Positions 35,474 to 44,000 of a stretch of DNA of 55,950 nucleotides are shown one piece after another. This DNA is from Akkermansiaceae bacterium (lineage in GTDB: Bacteria; Verrucomicrobiota; Verrucomicrobiia; Verrucomicrobiales; Akkermansiaceae): the NCBI GenBank assembly GCA_903906515.1, contig CAIVKO010000189.1, forward strand, positions 1-55,950, given 5' to 3'. Both the position numbers and the translations under genes were made by a program. How positions within the stretch are numbered: position 1 is the stretch's first letter; the number at the start of each line of letters is the position of its first letter. The notes under the pieces are model-generated. The model was given only the letters and a program-made list of their open reading frames with translations. It was not told the DNA's origin and searched no databases.

Positions 35474-35501
35474 TTGCATTCAGTAAAAGTAAGGCTATGA
35501 T
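35474..35501 (+). promoter_or_regulatory. Candidate promoter of the first toxin-antitoxin pair
   Basis: TTGCAT (35474-35479) and TATGAT (35496-35501) are 16 bp apart. The -10 matches the sigma-70 consensus at five of six positions, the -35 at only three. Transcription would start about 13 bp before the antitoxin ATG at 35521, and AAGGA provides a Shine-Dalgarno. The remainder of the 236-bp gap 35285-35520 shows nothing notable. Confidence 0.4.
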
Positions 35502-35520
35502 CTGTGAATAAGGAATCGCC

Positions 35521-35772
35521 ATGACGCAATCCACAATCACCAGCAAGGGTCAAACCACTCTGCCCGCCCTCATTCGACGTGCCTTGCATTTGAAGGCAGG
35601 CGACCGGATTTTGTATGAAATTCAGGGCGATTCGGTAATCATCCGCCCGCAACCAGGGGCCATGGCGGTCTTCGGTGCCCTCAAGCCACCTTCTGGTAAA
35701 ACCGGAGTGCCCTTTGAAAAAGCGCGTGCGAAATCACGTTATGCCCGGTTGGCGCGGGAGGTGTTGCCGTGA
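35521..35772 (+). CDS. AbrB/SpoVT-type antitoxin
   Basis: 83 aa. The first 50 residues form a SpoVT/AbrB swapped-hairpin DNA-binding domain (STITSKGQTTLPALIRRALH; KAGDRILYEI). The tail (KAKSRYARLAREVLP region) would wrap the toxin. A Shine-Dalgarno AAGGA precedes the ATG at good spacing. The stop overlaps the GTG start of the PIN toxin gene (GTGA), the normal layout of VapBC-type pairs, so it probably represses its own operon and neutralises the toxin. Confidence 0.92.
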   Translation: MTQSTITSKGQTTLPALIRRALHLKAGDRILYEIQGDSVIIRPQPGAMAVFGALKPPSGKTGVPFEKARAKSRYARLAREVLP

Positions 35773-36188
35773 AATCGTTGCTTCTGGATGCCAATATCCT
35801 GCTGCGCTTCATTACCGGAGAACCCGCAGCCCAAGCAAAGGACGTAGCCGATCTCTTCCTCGCCGCGGAAGCAGGCAAGTTGCGGCTTGAAGTGCTTCCC
35901 ATGGTGCTTGCTGAAGCGGTTTTCGTTTTGACAGGGTTTTATGATCAGCCCAGGTCAAAGGTAGCTGAGGTGCTTTCTCATCTGATTTCCTGTCCCGGAT
36001 TCTATTCCGGCGAGCAGGATAGGATGCTTCAATCCCTCAAACTTTTCGGCGCGGGCAAACTGGACTTCGTGGATTGTTACCTGGCTGCGGCTTCCATTCA
36101 GGATGGAAGATCCTTGGTTACCTTTGATCGGGATCTGGCAAAGCTCCACGGGATATCCGCAGGACCTCCTCGGCATTGGCTCAAGTAG
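35769..36188 (+). CDS. PIN-domain toxin (VapC-like)
   Basis: 139 aa from a GTG start at 35769 overlapping the antitoxin stop. PIN-domain ribonuclease: LLLDANILLRF gives Asp7, VLAEAVFVL Glu49, LDFVDCYLAAAS Asp102 and VTFDRDLAKL Asp120/122, so all acidic positions are present. Likely cleaves RNA when free of its antitoxin; the target is unknown. Confidence 0.92.
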   Translation: MKSLLLDANILLRFITGEPAAQAKDVADLFLAAEAGKLRLEVLPMVLAEAVFVLTGFYDQPRSKVAEVLSHLISCPGFYSGEQDRMLQSLKLFGAGKLDFVDCYLAAASIQDGRSLVTFDRDLAKLHGISAGPPRHWLK

Positions 36189-36219
36189 CGCGGATCCAAA
36201 GCCACTTGTGTCCTACTTA

Positions 36220-36456
36220 TTACTCCAATGTAGATAGCCCCGCTCTAGTTGTCTCGATGGTGATTGCTCCGCAGCTATCGCAATAATGTGCCGGCAAAAC
36301 ATCTGAAGTCTCCTGCACAACATGGTCTCGCCACTTGGCGGCCTTAAAGGTCAGGTTGGCAAATGATATGCCACCTGTAAGAAAGAAAGAGGAAGCCCCG
36401 CCTCCAATATACGCTTTTCCATCGATCATTTCATGGCTGCATTTTGAGCATTTCAT
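36220..36456 (-). CDS. Small zinc-ribbon-like protein
   Basis: 78 aa. Starts MKCSKCSHEMIDGKAYIGGG and has a second pair in HYCDSCGAITIET; the two CxxC pairs are 50 residues apart and could hold one zinc. The intervening part (FFLTGGISFANLTFKAAKW) is hydrophobic without forming a clear membrane segment. Resembles short DUF6487-type proteins (recalled). On the minus strand, 31 bp after the convergent VapC gene. Confidence 0.72.
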   Translation of the reverse strand: MKCSKCSHEMIDGKAYIGGGASSFFLTGGISFANLTFKAAKWRDHVVQETSDVLPAHYCDSCGAITIETTRAGLSTLE

Positions 36457-36551
36457 AGAGGTTTTGTTCTACTGACGATGGGAGCTATCATCAGGTGGAG
36501 TTTCCGACGACGAAAGACTCCGACTTATCATTCGGAAGAATTTCGGGTAGT

Positions 36552-36893
36552 CTAATTGATTTTAGTAACGCTCCGACGGGGGAGCCTCCCGAAAAGGATG
36601 AACGGTGCCCCGACAAGCAGGGAAATCAAGGCGACGACCGGCCACGCGCGGACAGGATTGAGTGGATACGGGCCGACTCTCAATGCGGTCATATAAGTGT
36701 TGTAAACGCCAATGGCGGACTCCGCATCCGCGTCATCGACACCAACTCTAACGCCACCAACGGTGTTGCTATAATACCAGAAGAGCTGCACGAAATATTC
36801 ATCGAGCAGGAACCCTTCTATTCCCTCCGCTCCGAGGCGCATCCGAAAAAGGTGGGCATCCTCCGGCGTTGTGAATGTTGCAATGGTTGTCAT
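36552..36893 (-). CDS. DUF2007-like domain protein with one membrane helix
   Basis: 113 aa. The N-terminal 65 residues (TIATFTTPEDAHLFRMRLGA; GIEGFLLDEYFVQ; GGVRVGVDDADAESA) match the small ferredoxin-like DUF2007 fold, described as a putative signal-transducing domain. A membrane helix follows (WPVVALISLLVGAPFILFG). It starts 24 bp after the upstream 167-aa membrane protein gene and is probably co-transcribed with it. Function unknown. Confidence 0.75.
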   Translation of the reverse strand: MTTIATFTTPEDAHLFRMRLGAEGIEGFLLDEYFVQLFWYYSNTVGGVRVGVDDADAESAIGVYNTYMTALRVGPYPLNPVRAWPVVALISLLVGAPFILFGRLPRRSVTKIN

Positions 36894-36917
36894 TCTGTTG
36901 ATTGTCGATCTTCGCGA

Positions 36918-37421
36918 TCATGAGTTCATTTCTGTCCGACGATGCGTTGATGGTTGGACTGACCACATGTAAAGTCGAAATCGTGTCATCTTTTTCTCCG
37001 CCGCGTCGTCCTTGGTCGAACGGTGGAAATAAATGGCCCAGAATATCCAGCTCGCCAGAGCCAGCGCAACTGCCAGCCATAATCCATTGTCGCCTTCGAG
37101 CTTGGTGAGAAACTCATAAATGGATGCGGCGGCACCAAGAACCAGCAGTCCCATCATAAACGCTGCGGCAATGATGGTCGCCCAGATGGACCGTTGAGCC
37201 ACCGGACGTCCGTTGGCCACTTGGACAGGAATCCGAAGCAGTGCAAATTGAGCGCCCACCATCACGGCAACAATGGCCCAAAGCTGCCACGACAGAAGTG
37301 CTTTATTTGAATCGGAAAGATCTGGATGTTTGGGAACAAAGGCAATCCAAGCCAATGGGCCGATCAAGAATAAAAAAACCAGCCCATAAAGACCCGCGAC
37401 GATGAGAGACCATTTCTTCAT
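36918..37421 (-). CDS. Membrane protein of unknown function, four helices
   Basis: 167 aa with four predicted membrane helices: WSLIVAGLYGLVFLFLIGPL, LWAIVAVMVGAQFALLRI, IIAAAFMMGLLVLGAAAS and LWLAVALALASWIFWAIYF. The tail is basic and cytosolic. It precedes the DUF2007-like gene by 24 bp. The type recurs in Planctomycetes/Verrucomicrobia genomes from memory, but I cannot name it. Confidence 0.75.
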   Translation of the reverse strand: MKKWSLIVAGLYGLVFLFLIGPLAWIAFVPKHPDLSDSNKALLSWQLWAIVAVMVGAQFALLRIPVQVANGRPVAQRSIWATIIAAAFMMGLLVLGAAASIYEFLTKLEGDNGLWLAVALALASWIFWAIYFHRSTKDDAAEKKMTRFRLYMWSVQPSTHRRTEMNS

Positions 37422-37668
37422 TTGTTTTTCTTTTGATGGTGGAGGTTCTTTCTTATTCTAACAGTATTTTTCATGGTGCCGCCGGATGTGATTTCCAGAA
37501 GGGCTCATGTTGGTAGGATGCGTGAAGGTCTTGATTTGACAAGGTTTTTTGAAGAGGAGGCTCCTCAGGTGGTACGCTACGTCGAAGGCTTGTAGCTGTT
37601 TTGGACAGGAGTCCCGTATGGCGGGGCGACGTGCTCCGAAGGGACGAGGATGCGTGTGGCGGCAAGGT

Positions 37669-37830
37669 AGCGCCGCCTCGATGAGGCGGTATGAGAAAGG
37701 ATGGAGAAAGCCGCATGACCAAGGATGGCCGGGATGACCTGACTTGGGCGATGCATTCGCGATTCATTGACATGCGGTCTCATCGAGACCGCGCTACCTT
37801 GTCCTTCGGCCTGCGTCGAGGCCGCGCTAC
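37669..37830. repeat. Three triloop/short-loop palindromes with CGCTACCTT flanks
   Basis: CCGCCTC - GAT - GAGGCGG (37673-37689, preceded by AAGGTAGCG), GCGGTCTC - ATC - GAGACCGC (37774-37792, followed by GCTACCTT) and CGGCCT...AGGCCG (37807-37824, followed by CGCTACCTT). Stems differ but always pair, and the flank is constant; the first unit is inverted relative to the others. They lie in the 541-bp gene-free stretch 37422-37962 between divergent genes. The remainder of that stretch contains only a small palindrome GAGGAG-G-CTCCTC (37554-37566). Confidence 0.8.
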
Positions 37831-37962
37831 CTTTTCGCTGCACACGGAAGAATCCGGAAATTACCGCGATTTCCAGATAGACGGCTTGGCTCTGGTGCGT
37901 ATGATCACCCGTTGATGCCCGTAATCGGGAACAGACCCACCAGATTCCACACTAAAATCCCC

Positions 37963-39390
37963 ATGAATGCCAATCACGAGATCCGCCCGATCCAATCCGC
38001 CATACCGCGCCGCACGTTTGTTCGCAGTCTTTTGACGGCTGGCACGGCCACCGCCCTCAGCCCGCGCCTGCTCCGTGCCGCCAAGCCTGCCTCAGGTGAC
38101 AAGGTGAAGCTCGCCTGCTGCGGCATCGGCAACCGTGGCGCACAAATCATCAAGGACCTCTATGACACCGGCCTTGCTGAAATCGTCGCCCTCTGCGACA
38201 CCGATATGGGTGCACCCCACACGCAGGACATTCTCAAGATGTTTCCCGATGTTCCGCGTTTCCAGGACTTCCGCAAGATGTTCGATAAGATGGGCAAGGA
38301 CATCGAAGCCGTCACCGCTGGCACGCCGGACTTCGCGCATTTTCCGATTGCCATGCTCGCCATGTCACTTGGCAAACATGTCTATTCAGAAAAGCCGATG
38401 GGTCAGAGTTTCCGCGAGATCCAATTGATGATGGACGCCGAGAAAAAGTACAAGGTGGCCGCACAGATGGGCAACCAGGGGCACTCGGAGGCGAACTACT
38501 TCCAGTTCAAAACCTGGGTGGAAAAGGGGATCATCAAGGATGTCACCAAGATCACTGCTTTCATGAATTCCAAGCGCCGCTGGCACGGCATGAAGGTTGC
38601 CGATTACCTGCCCAAACAGGACGTTCCCGGTAGCCTCGATTGGGACACATGGCTGGGTGCCGCGAAATTTCACGAATACAACAAGGGATATATCAATGGC
38701 GATTGGCGGTCCTGGTTCGACTTCGGCAACGGCGCGCTCGGCGACTGGGGTGCGCATATCTTCGACACCGCCCACCAATTTCTCAACCTCGGTTTACCCA
38801 CCGAAGTGGACCCTGTTCTGTTGGAGGGCCACAGCTCGTTTATTTTCCCGCAAGCCACCACGCTTGCCTTCCGTTTCCCGAAACGCGGCGACATGCCTGC
38901 CTTGGAACTGAGTTGGTATGATGGCACGAAAAACCTGCCGCCGCTGCCCGTGGATATGGGCGGATCGGTGGTCGATCCTAACATCCCGCCGCCCTCGACG
39001 GGTTCGATCGATACCAAGGTGCGCCCGCCCGGAAAGATCATCTATTCCAAGGACCTCATTTTCAAGGGAGGCTCACATGGCAGCACGCTTGAAATCATCG
39101 GTGAAAAGGGCAAAGACATGAAATCCAAGCTGCCCGAGGTGCCGAAGAGCCCGTCCAATCACTTCAAGAATTTCCTGCTCGCCTGCCAAGGCAAGGAAAC
39201 CTGTCGCTCGTCATTCGCTGTGGCCGGCCCGCTTTGCCAGACCATGGCTCTCGGCGTCATCGCCCAGCACGTGAACGCCAAGCTCGCCTTCGATCCCGCC
39301 ACCCGGCAGATCACCAACCACAAGCTCGCCAACGAGATGCTGAACGGAACCCCACCCCGCAAGGAGTGGGAACAGTTCTTCAAGCTTTGA
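37963..39390 (+). CDS. Tat-exported Gfo/Idh/MocA-family oxidoreductase
   Basis: 475 aa from the ATG at 37963. The N-terminus has a twin-arginine signal (PRRTFVRSLLTAGTATAL). The Rossmann part begins VKLACCGIGNRGAQI; YSEKPMGQSFREIQLMM carries the EKP motif with the catalytic-site Lys; DWGAHIFDTAHQF carries the histidine typical of the family. The remainder is the alpha/beta dimerisation domain. Such exported dehydrogenase-like proteins are abundant in Planctomycetes and Verrucomicrobia and are thought to act on sugars or glycosides; substrate unknown. No transporter or sugar operon is adjacent. Confidence 0.92.
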   Translation: MNANHEIRPIQSAIPRRTFVRSLLTAGTATALSPRLLRAAKPASGDKVKLACCGIGNRGAQIIKDLYDTGLAEIVALCDTDMGAPHTQDILKMFPDVPRFQDFRKMFDKMGKDIEAVTAGTPDFAHFPIAMLAMSLGKHVYSEKPMGQSFREIQLMMDAEKKYKVAAQMGNQGHSEANYFQFKTWVEKGIIKDVTKITAFMNSKRRWHGMKVADYLPKQDVPGSLDWDTWLGAAKFHEYNKGYINGDWRSWFDFGNGALGDWGAHIFDTAHQFLNLGLPTEVDPVLLEGHSSFIFPQATTLAFRFPKRGDMPALELSWYDGTKNLPPLPVDMGGSVVDPNIPPPSTGSIDTKVRPPGKIIYSKDLIFKGGSHGSTLEIIGEKGKDMKSKLPEVPKSPSNHFKNFLLACQGKETCRSSFAVAGPLCQTMALGVIAQHVNAKLAFDPATRQITNHKLANEMLNGTPPRKEWEQFFKL

Positions 39391-39399
39391 GGCGCGATG

Positions 39400-39536
39400 G
39401 GTCAATGGTCAGCGGTCAGCGGTCAGCAGGGAAGAGGGATGTATTGATGGGCGATTGATGGGCGATTTTTGATTTGGAAGAGGAGGCGCTCCGTCACTTC
39501 AAAAACCAACTTGACGCGTGATGCGTGATGCGTGAT
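39400..39536. repeat. Cluster of three different short tandem repeats
   Basis: Between the oxidoreductase and the second antitoxin: GGTCAAT plus GGTCAGC x3 (39400-39427, 7-bp unit), ATTGATGGGCG x2 (39433-39454, 11-bp unit) and GCGTGAT x3 (39516-39536, 7-bp unit). The last array overlaps possible start codons of the antitoxin gene. Units of 7 and 11 bp are not multiples of 3, so copy-number change would shift frame or spacing. Confidence 0.85.
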
Positions 39537-39545
39537 GTTTCGGCC

Positions 39546-39776
39546 GTGAGAACAACTCTTAATTTGGACGATGATGTACTTGAAAGCGCCAAATTGCTGG
39601 CTGCGCAGGAGCGGAAGCCACTTGGAATGGTGATTTCCGATCTTTTGCGGCGTGCGGTGACCCCCGCAGCCCAAGCTCCGTCGGTACGAAATGGAATCCC
39701 GTTGTTTCCGGTTTCCAATCGCGCGCGTGCGGTTACGCCTGAGGTGGTGAAGGAACTATTGGAGGAGATTTCATGA
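39546..39776 (+). CDS. VapB-like ribbon-helix-helix antitoxin
   Basis: 76 aa from the GTG at 39546, giving MRTTLNLDDDVLESAKLLA, the usual beginning of RHH VapB antitoxins; ATG 39528 would add six residues that come from a GCGTGAT repeat. The N-terminal RHH domain binds DNA, the C-terminal part (VTPEVVKELLEEIS) binds the toxin. The stop overlaps the toxin's ATG (ATGA). No clear Shine-Dalgarno precedes either start. Confidence 0.85.
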   Translation: MRTTLNLDDDVLESAKLLAAQERKPLGMVISDLLRRAVTPAAQAPSVRNGIPLFPVSNRARAVTPEVVKELLEEIS

Positions 39777-40213
39777 ATAGATTTCTGCTGGATGTGAATG
39801 CACTGTTGGCCTTGCTGGATCCGATGCATATTCATCATGAAGCCGCTCACCGGTGGTATGAGAAACGCTCCCCATTAAGGATGTTGACCTGTTCCCACGT
39901 GATAAATGGCGCGATCCGGGTGGCCAGCCAACCAAAATACCCGAATTGTCTCGGGACAAGTGCGCGGGTAAGAGACGCTTTGCGGGAACTCATTCGAATT
40001 GTGGAGGCCGAAATCTGCGCACAGGATATATCTCTGCTTGATGACCACATCCTTTTGCAGCCGACCGCGCTCACTCCATCTAGAGTTTCCGACCTCTATT
40101 TGCTGGCGGTGGCTGCTGCCAACGGGGCGTGTTTTGCCACATTCGACACACGCATACCCGCGGATGCGGTGGAGGGTGGCACCAAAGCCATCGAGATCAT
40201 TCCTGTTTCGTGA
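39773..40213 (+). CDS. PIN-domain toxin with a substituted acidic residue
   Basis: 146 aa. PIN fold: FLLDVNALLALLD gives Asp7, RVSDLYLLAVA gives Asp107, FATFDTRIP gives Asp125. Where relatives have TENGxLR, this protein reads HVINGAIRV, so the second catalytic acid is Ile44 instead of Glu. It may be an inactive or weakened VapC. It overlaps its antitoxin gene by 4 bp and ends 9 bp before the convergent SDR gene. Confidence 0.87.
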   Translation: MNRFLLDVNALLALLDPMHIHHEAAHRWYEKRSPLRMLTCSHVINGAIRVASQPKYPNCLGTSARVRDALRELIRIVEAEICAQDISLLDDHILLQPTALTPSRVSDLYLLAVAAANGACFATFDTRIPADAVEGGTKAIEIIPVS

Positions 40214-40222
40214 ATGCCCGCC

Positions 40223-41011
40223 TCAGATAGTCATCGCGTGGAATCCGCCATCGACGATCATTTCGATGCCTGTGATAAAGGAGCCGGCCTTGCTGGAGGC
40301 TAGCAGCAGGGTGGCGCCGATGAGTTCATCGGAGTTGCCGAAGCGTGAGGCCGGGGTTTGGCGGAGGATGTCGAGCACGCGGGATTCGTCGAGCACCTTG
40401 CGGTTTTGCTCGGCGGGGAAGAATCCGGGGACCAGGGTGTTGACGCGGATGTCCTTGTCCGCCCATTCGCGGGCGAGGTTGCGCGTCAGGTTGTGCACCG
40501 CAGCTTTCGAGAGCGAGTAGGTGAATACCCGGGAGAGCGGGTTGAGGCCGGAGATCGAGCCCAGATTGATGATCGATGCGGCGCGCGATTCTTCGAGGAA
40601 ATATTGGCCGAACACCTGGCAGGCACGGAAGACTGCGGAGAGATTGGTATCGATGATGCGCTGGTATTCTTCCTCCGGAATGTTGAGAAACGGGGTGGGG
40701 GAATTGGTGCCCGCTCCATTGATCAGGATGTCCACCTGACCCGAGCGATCGAGCACGGTTTCGAGCAGGCCTTCCAGGGAATCGCGTGACGTGACATCGA
40801 CCGGGACGAAATAGCCTTTGCCACCGTAGGAATGGATTTCGGCGAGACGTTTTTCGGCTTTCTCCGGGATACGCCCGCCAAGGACGACTTCGGCGCCGGC
40901 GCGTGCCAGGCCCACGGCCATGGTGCCACAGAGTTCACCGGTGCCACCGATCACCACGGCGGTTTTTCCAGAGAGGTCGAAAAGGTCTTTGAGGAATGAT
41001 GCGGTTTGCAT
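40223..41011 (-). CDS. Short-chain dehydrogenase/reductase
   Basis: 262 aa, classical SDR. The cofactor motif is GGTGELCG in the first strand-turn ([17 protein letters not shown]); NGAG is in ILINGAGTN; the catalytic set is Ser (LGSISGL), Tyr-x3-Lys in YSLSK. The end [13 protein letters not shown] is typical. The start [20 protein letters not shown] resembles SDRs in uronate catabolism (D-mannonate/fructuronate oxidoreductase type), but the exact substrate cannot be given. No sugar-acid genes are adjacent. Confidence 0.9.
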   Translation of the reverse strand: MQTASFLKDLFDLSGKTAVVIGGTGELCGTMAVGLARAGAEVVLGGRIPEKAEKRLAEIHSYGGKGYFVPVDVTSRDSLEGLLETVLDRSGQVDILINGAGTNSPTPFLNIPEEEYQRIIDTNLSAVFRACQVFGQYFLEESRAASIINLGSISGLNPLSRVFTYSLSKAAVHNLTRNLAREWADKDIRVNTLVPGFFPAEQNRKVLDESRVLDILRQTPASRFGNSDELIGATLLLASSKAGSFITGIEMIVDGGFHAMTI

Positions 41012-41092
41012 GACGCGAGTGTGAGGGGGAATTCACACCCTGCCAAGCTGGAATTGGCCCCAATTAGACGACTGAAACTTTCGATTGTCTGC

Positions 41093-44000
41093 TTATGGCA
41101 GCGGACTCACACCTTTGACACGCGAGAAGAGTTTCTTGCCGGTAGCCGCAGCGCTGGCCGGAATGCGGGCCTCCACGTCGATGAGATTGCCACTAGCGGT
41201 CCGAATATCGAACCTGATGCCGGTGTCGGTGTCGGTGCTGATGCCTGCGGAGCCCGGTACTTCGGCTTGATGATTGGCCCAGAGATCAAGGATGCCCAGG
41301 TCCTTGCTGTATTGCACCTTGATGGATGCGGTGCCGCGCGCCGTAGTATTCAAAGTGGTAAAGTAGAGATAGAGGTCGCCGGAGACGACTTCGGACTTGG
41401 GCAGTAGTGCCATCGCATCCTGATTTACATCGGTGGCACCGAGCAACCAAGCCAGACCGTTAGGGATGCCATCCCCGTTAGCATCACTGCCGAAGGTCTC
41501 ACTGCCTGCCCACAAGCTATAGGGATCGGCGACGGTAATAGTGGTGTCGTCCACGATGGCTGGATCAACGTCCAACATCGCGTTGGCGGGGTTGCGAATG
41601 TCGGCGGTGGTCGGAATGCTCAACTGTAGATTACCGAGCGTGGTTGGTGTAACTTGCACAGTGAAGACGCCCGGAGAGATTTCCGTGATGGTGCCGATGG
41701 TGATGTTCGAGGGGTTGGTGGCGGCGTTTACGAAATCCGCGGAGGTCACGGTGGTGGAATTGATGTCTTGGCTGAAATACAAGGTGTAGGTGATGAGGGT
41801 ATCTTTAGTGACGGGTGCGCCGGCCTTGTCATCCACGATATCCGAACTCACGAGCCAGTTGGTGGAAGGGGGTGCTACATCGATGATGGTATCGTCCGCA
41901 ATCGGGGCTACTAACATGTTGTTGGCGGTGTCACGAATGTCGGCGGTGCTCGAAATTCTGAGCTGTAGAGTTCTCGCCCCAGGTGGGTCTACCGCAGTAG
42001 GTGTGACTTGCACCGTGAAAATGCCCGGAGAGATTTCCATGATGTTGCCGATAGTAATGGGGGATGTGCCGGCGTTTTCGAAATCCGCCGAGGTCACGGT
42101 TTCGTTATTGATGTCTTCGTTGAAAGTTAGAGTGTAGGTGACAAGGGTGCCTGGAAGGATGGGGCCAACAATGGGTCCTGCGCCTTTATCATTCACGATG
42201 TCGAGCAATATGGGAGGTGTGATATCGGACTTGGTGAGTCTGAGTTCGTTGCCTGCGATTTCAAGAAAGTAACCATCAATGGCTGTTTCGAGTGTGGGTG
42301 CGCCACCCACGATGGAGTCCGCTATCATCAGCGTGTAGTAGTTTAAAGTGGGAGGAGTTCCATCGATTCGGATCTTATGCCCGTCATTGAGCGTGAGTTT
42401 CTCGGTGGACGTGATGGTCTTTTCGTTGAACGTGGTTCCCAGAGTGAAGCCAAGTGTGCCTCCGCTGTTCACGTAGATGGGGGAAGCCTGGGTGCCGCTG
42501 GCGAGATGAAGCACGCCACCCGCGACTACGGTATTGCCTGTGTAGTTGTTGTTGCCGGAAAGCGTAAGCGTGCCGGTGCCGGTTTTGGTGAGCGTTCCAA
42601 GGCGGATATCGTATATATCATCAAAAAATGACCAATCATTCAAAGTGTCTGTGATGGATACATTGCCGGTGCCGCCAATGGTGAGAGCAACGAGGGAGGA
42701 ATACGTATCATTACTGAAGTTGAGCCCACCGAGGACGAGGGTGTTGCCCGTGCCGTTCACGGTGATGATTTGATCTCCGCCGGATATATTCGTCGTCACA
42801 CCGCCGAAAGTGAGGACTTTGTTGCTGCCGATGAGGGTAATAACGGGATTACCAAAGGTGCTGACATTACCCGTGCCCATGTTGAGATTTGCGGTGCCGC
42901 CGAAGCTGAAGTTACCACCCAGCGCGATGGCGTTGTTGGAGATGAGTGTTAATTCGCTGATCGTATCAAGAGTTCCAGAATAGATGGTGAGACGACCGGT
43001 GCCTATGGCTTTTGCATGGCCTAGTTTCAAGGTTCCAGCGACAAGATTGGTTCCGCCGCTGTAGGTGTTTTCCGCGTTGAGAACCAGCGTGCCTGAACCC
43101 GATTGCTCGACGACGCCGATGCCGCTGATGGGAGATTGGAAATCTGTACCTTGTGTGATGGTGTTCGAATGGTTGAATATTAAATTACCGTTGTTCGTGA
43201 TGGCACTCAAAGAAAGCGTGCCTCCCGTGCCGATTTGCAGTCGACCCGAGGGGCTAATGGTAGTGGCTCCGCTGAGATTGTTCGTGTTGGTGATTACCAC
43301 ACTACCACCTACCAGCAGGCTGCGAGACCCAGTCAAGGCATTGGAACCGGAGAGAGTGATGGTGCCGGAACCTCCACCGATGCGATATTCTCCGGTCTTC
43401 GGACTCAATGTGCCCGAGTAGGTAACGTCATTCAGTGCGCCCAGATAGACATCCAGGCCGCTGAAATTGAAGTTGGCGGAACTAAAATTATCCACGGCAA
43501 CCACACCTGTAGAGGCCGAGTTGATGCGAGTGTTCAACACTGTCTGGATATCATCAATGAATGACGGACCAAAGTAGGCCAGTCCTCCCGATTCGATCAT
43601 TACGTTCTTGCCTGTTCCATTGATAGAGTTTGCCGAGTCGAAGCGGATCGCCCCGTTGTTGTTGACAGTGATGCCGCCTGTTGCGGCGTAGTTATTCGTC
43701 CCGGACAATATAAGCAATCCACTACTCACAGTGGTCGCCCCTTTGTAGGCATTGCTACCGGAGAGAAGAAGTGTGCCGAAACCGACCTTGCTGATACCTC
43801 CAGTGCCGCTGACGGCAGCGGAAACCGTAAGATCATTGGCTGCTGACGAGCTGTCGTCGATATTGAAAGTATGGTTGGTGCTAACAAGTGCAAGATTGCC
43901 GCTGAGGGTGGCCCCGAGGGGATTGTTATCACTGGTAAAATCAATGTTGCCGCTCAAAGTGAGGGTGCCCGCTCCGGTGGTGATTGCAGAGCCGCTGGTG

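Noticed and set aside
36495-36923. 142-codon plus-strand open frame
   Set aside because: Antisense to the DUF2007-like gene, which has a recognisable fold and membrane helix.
37691-37915. Small plus-strand frame before the oxidoreductase
   Set aside because: It is largely translated palindromic repeats (RSHRDRATL, RRGRATFS).
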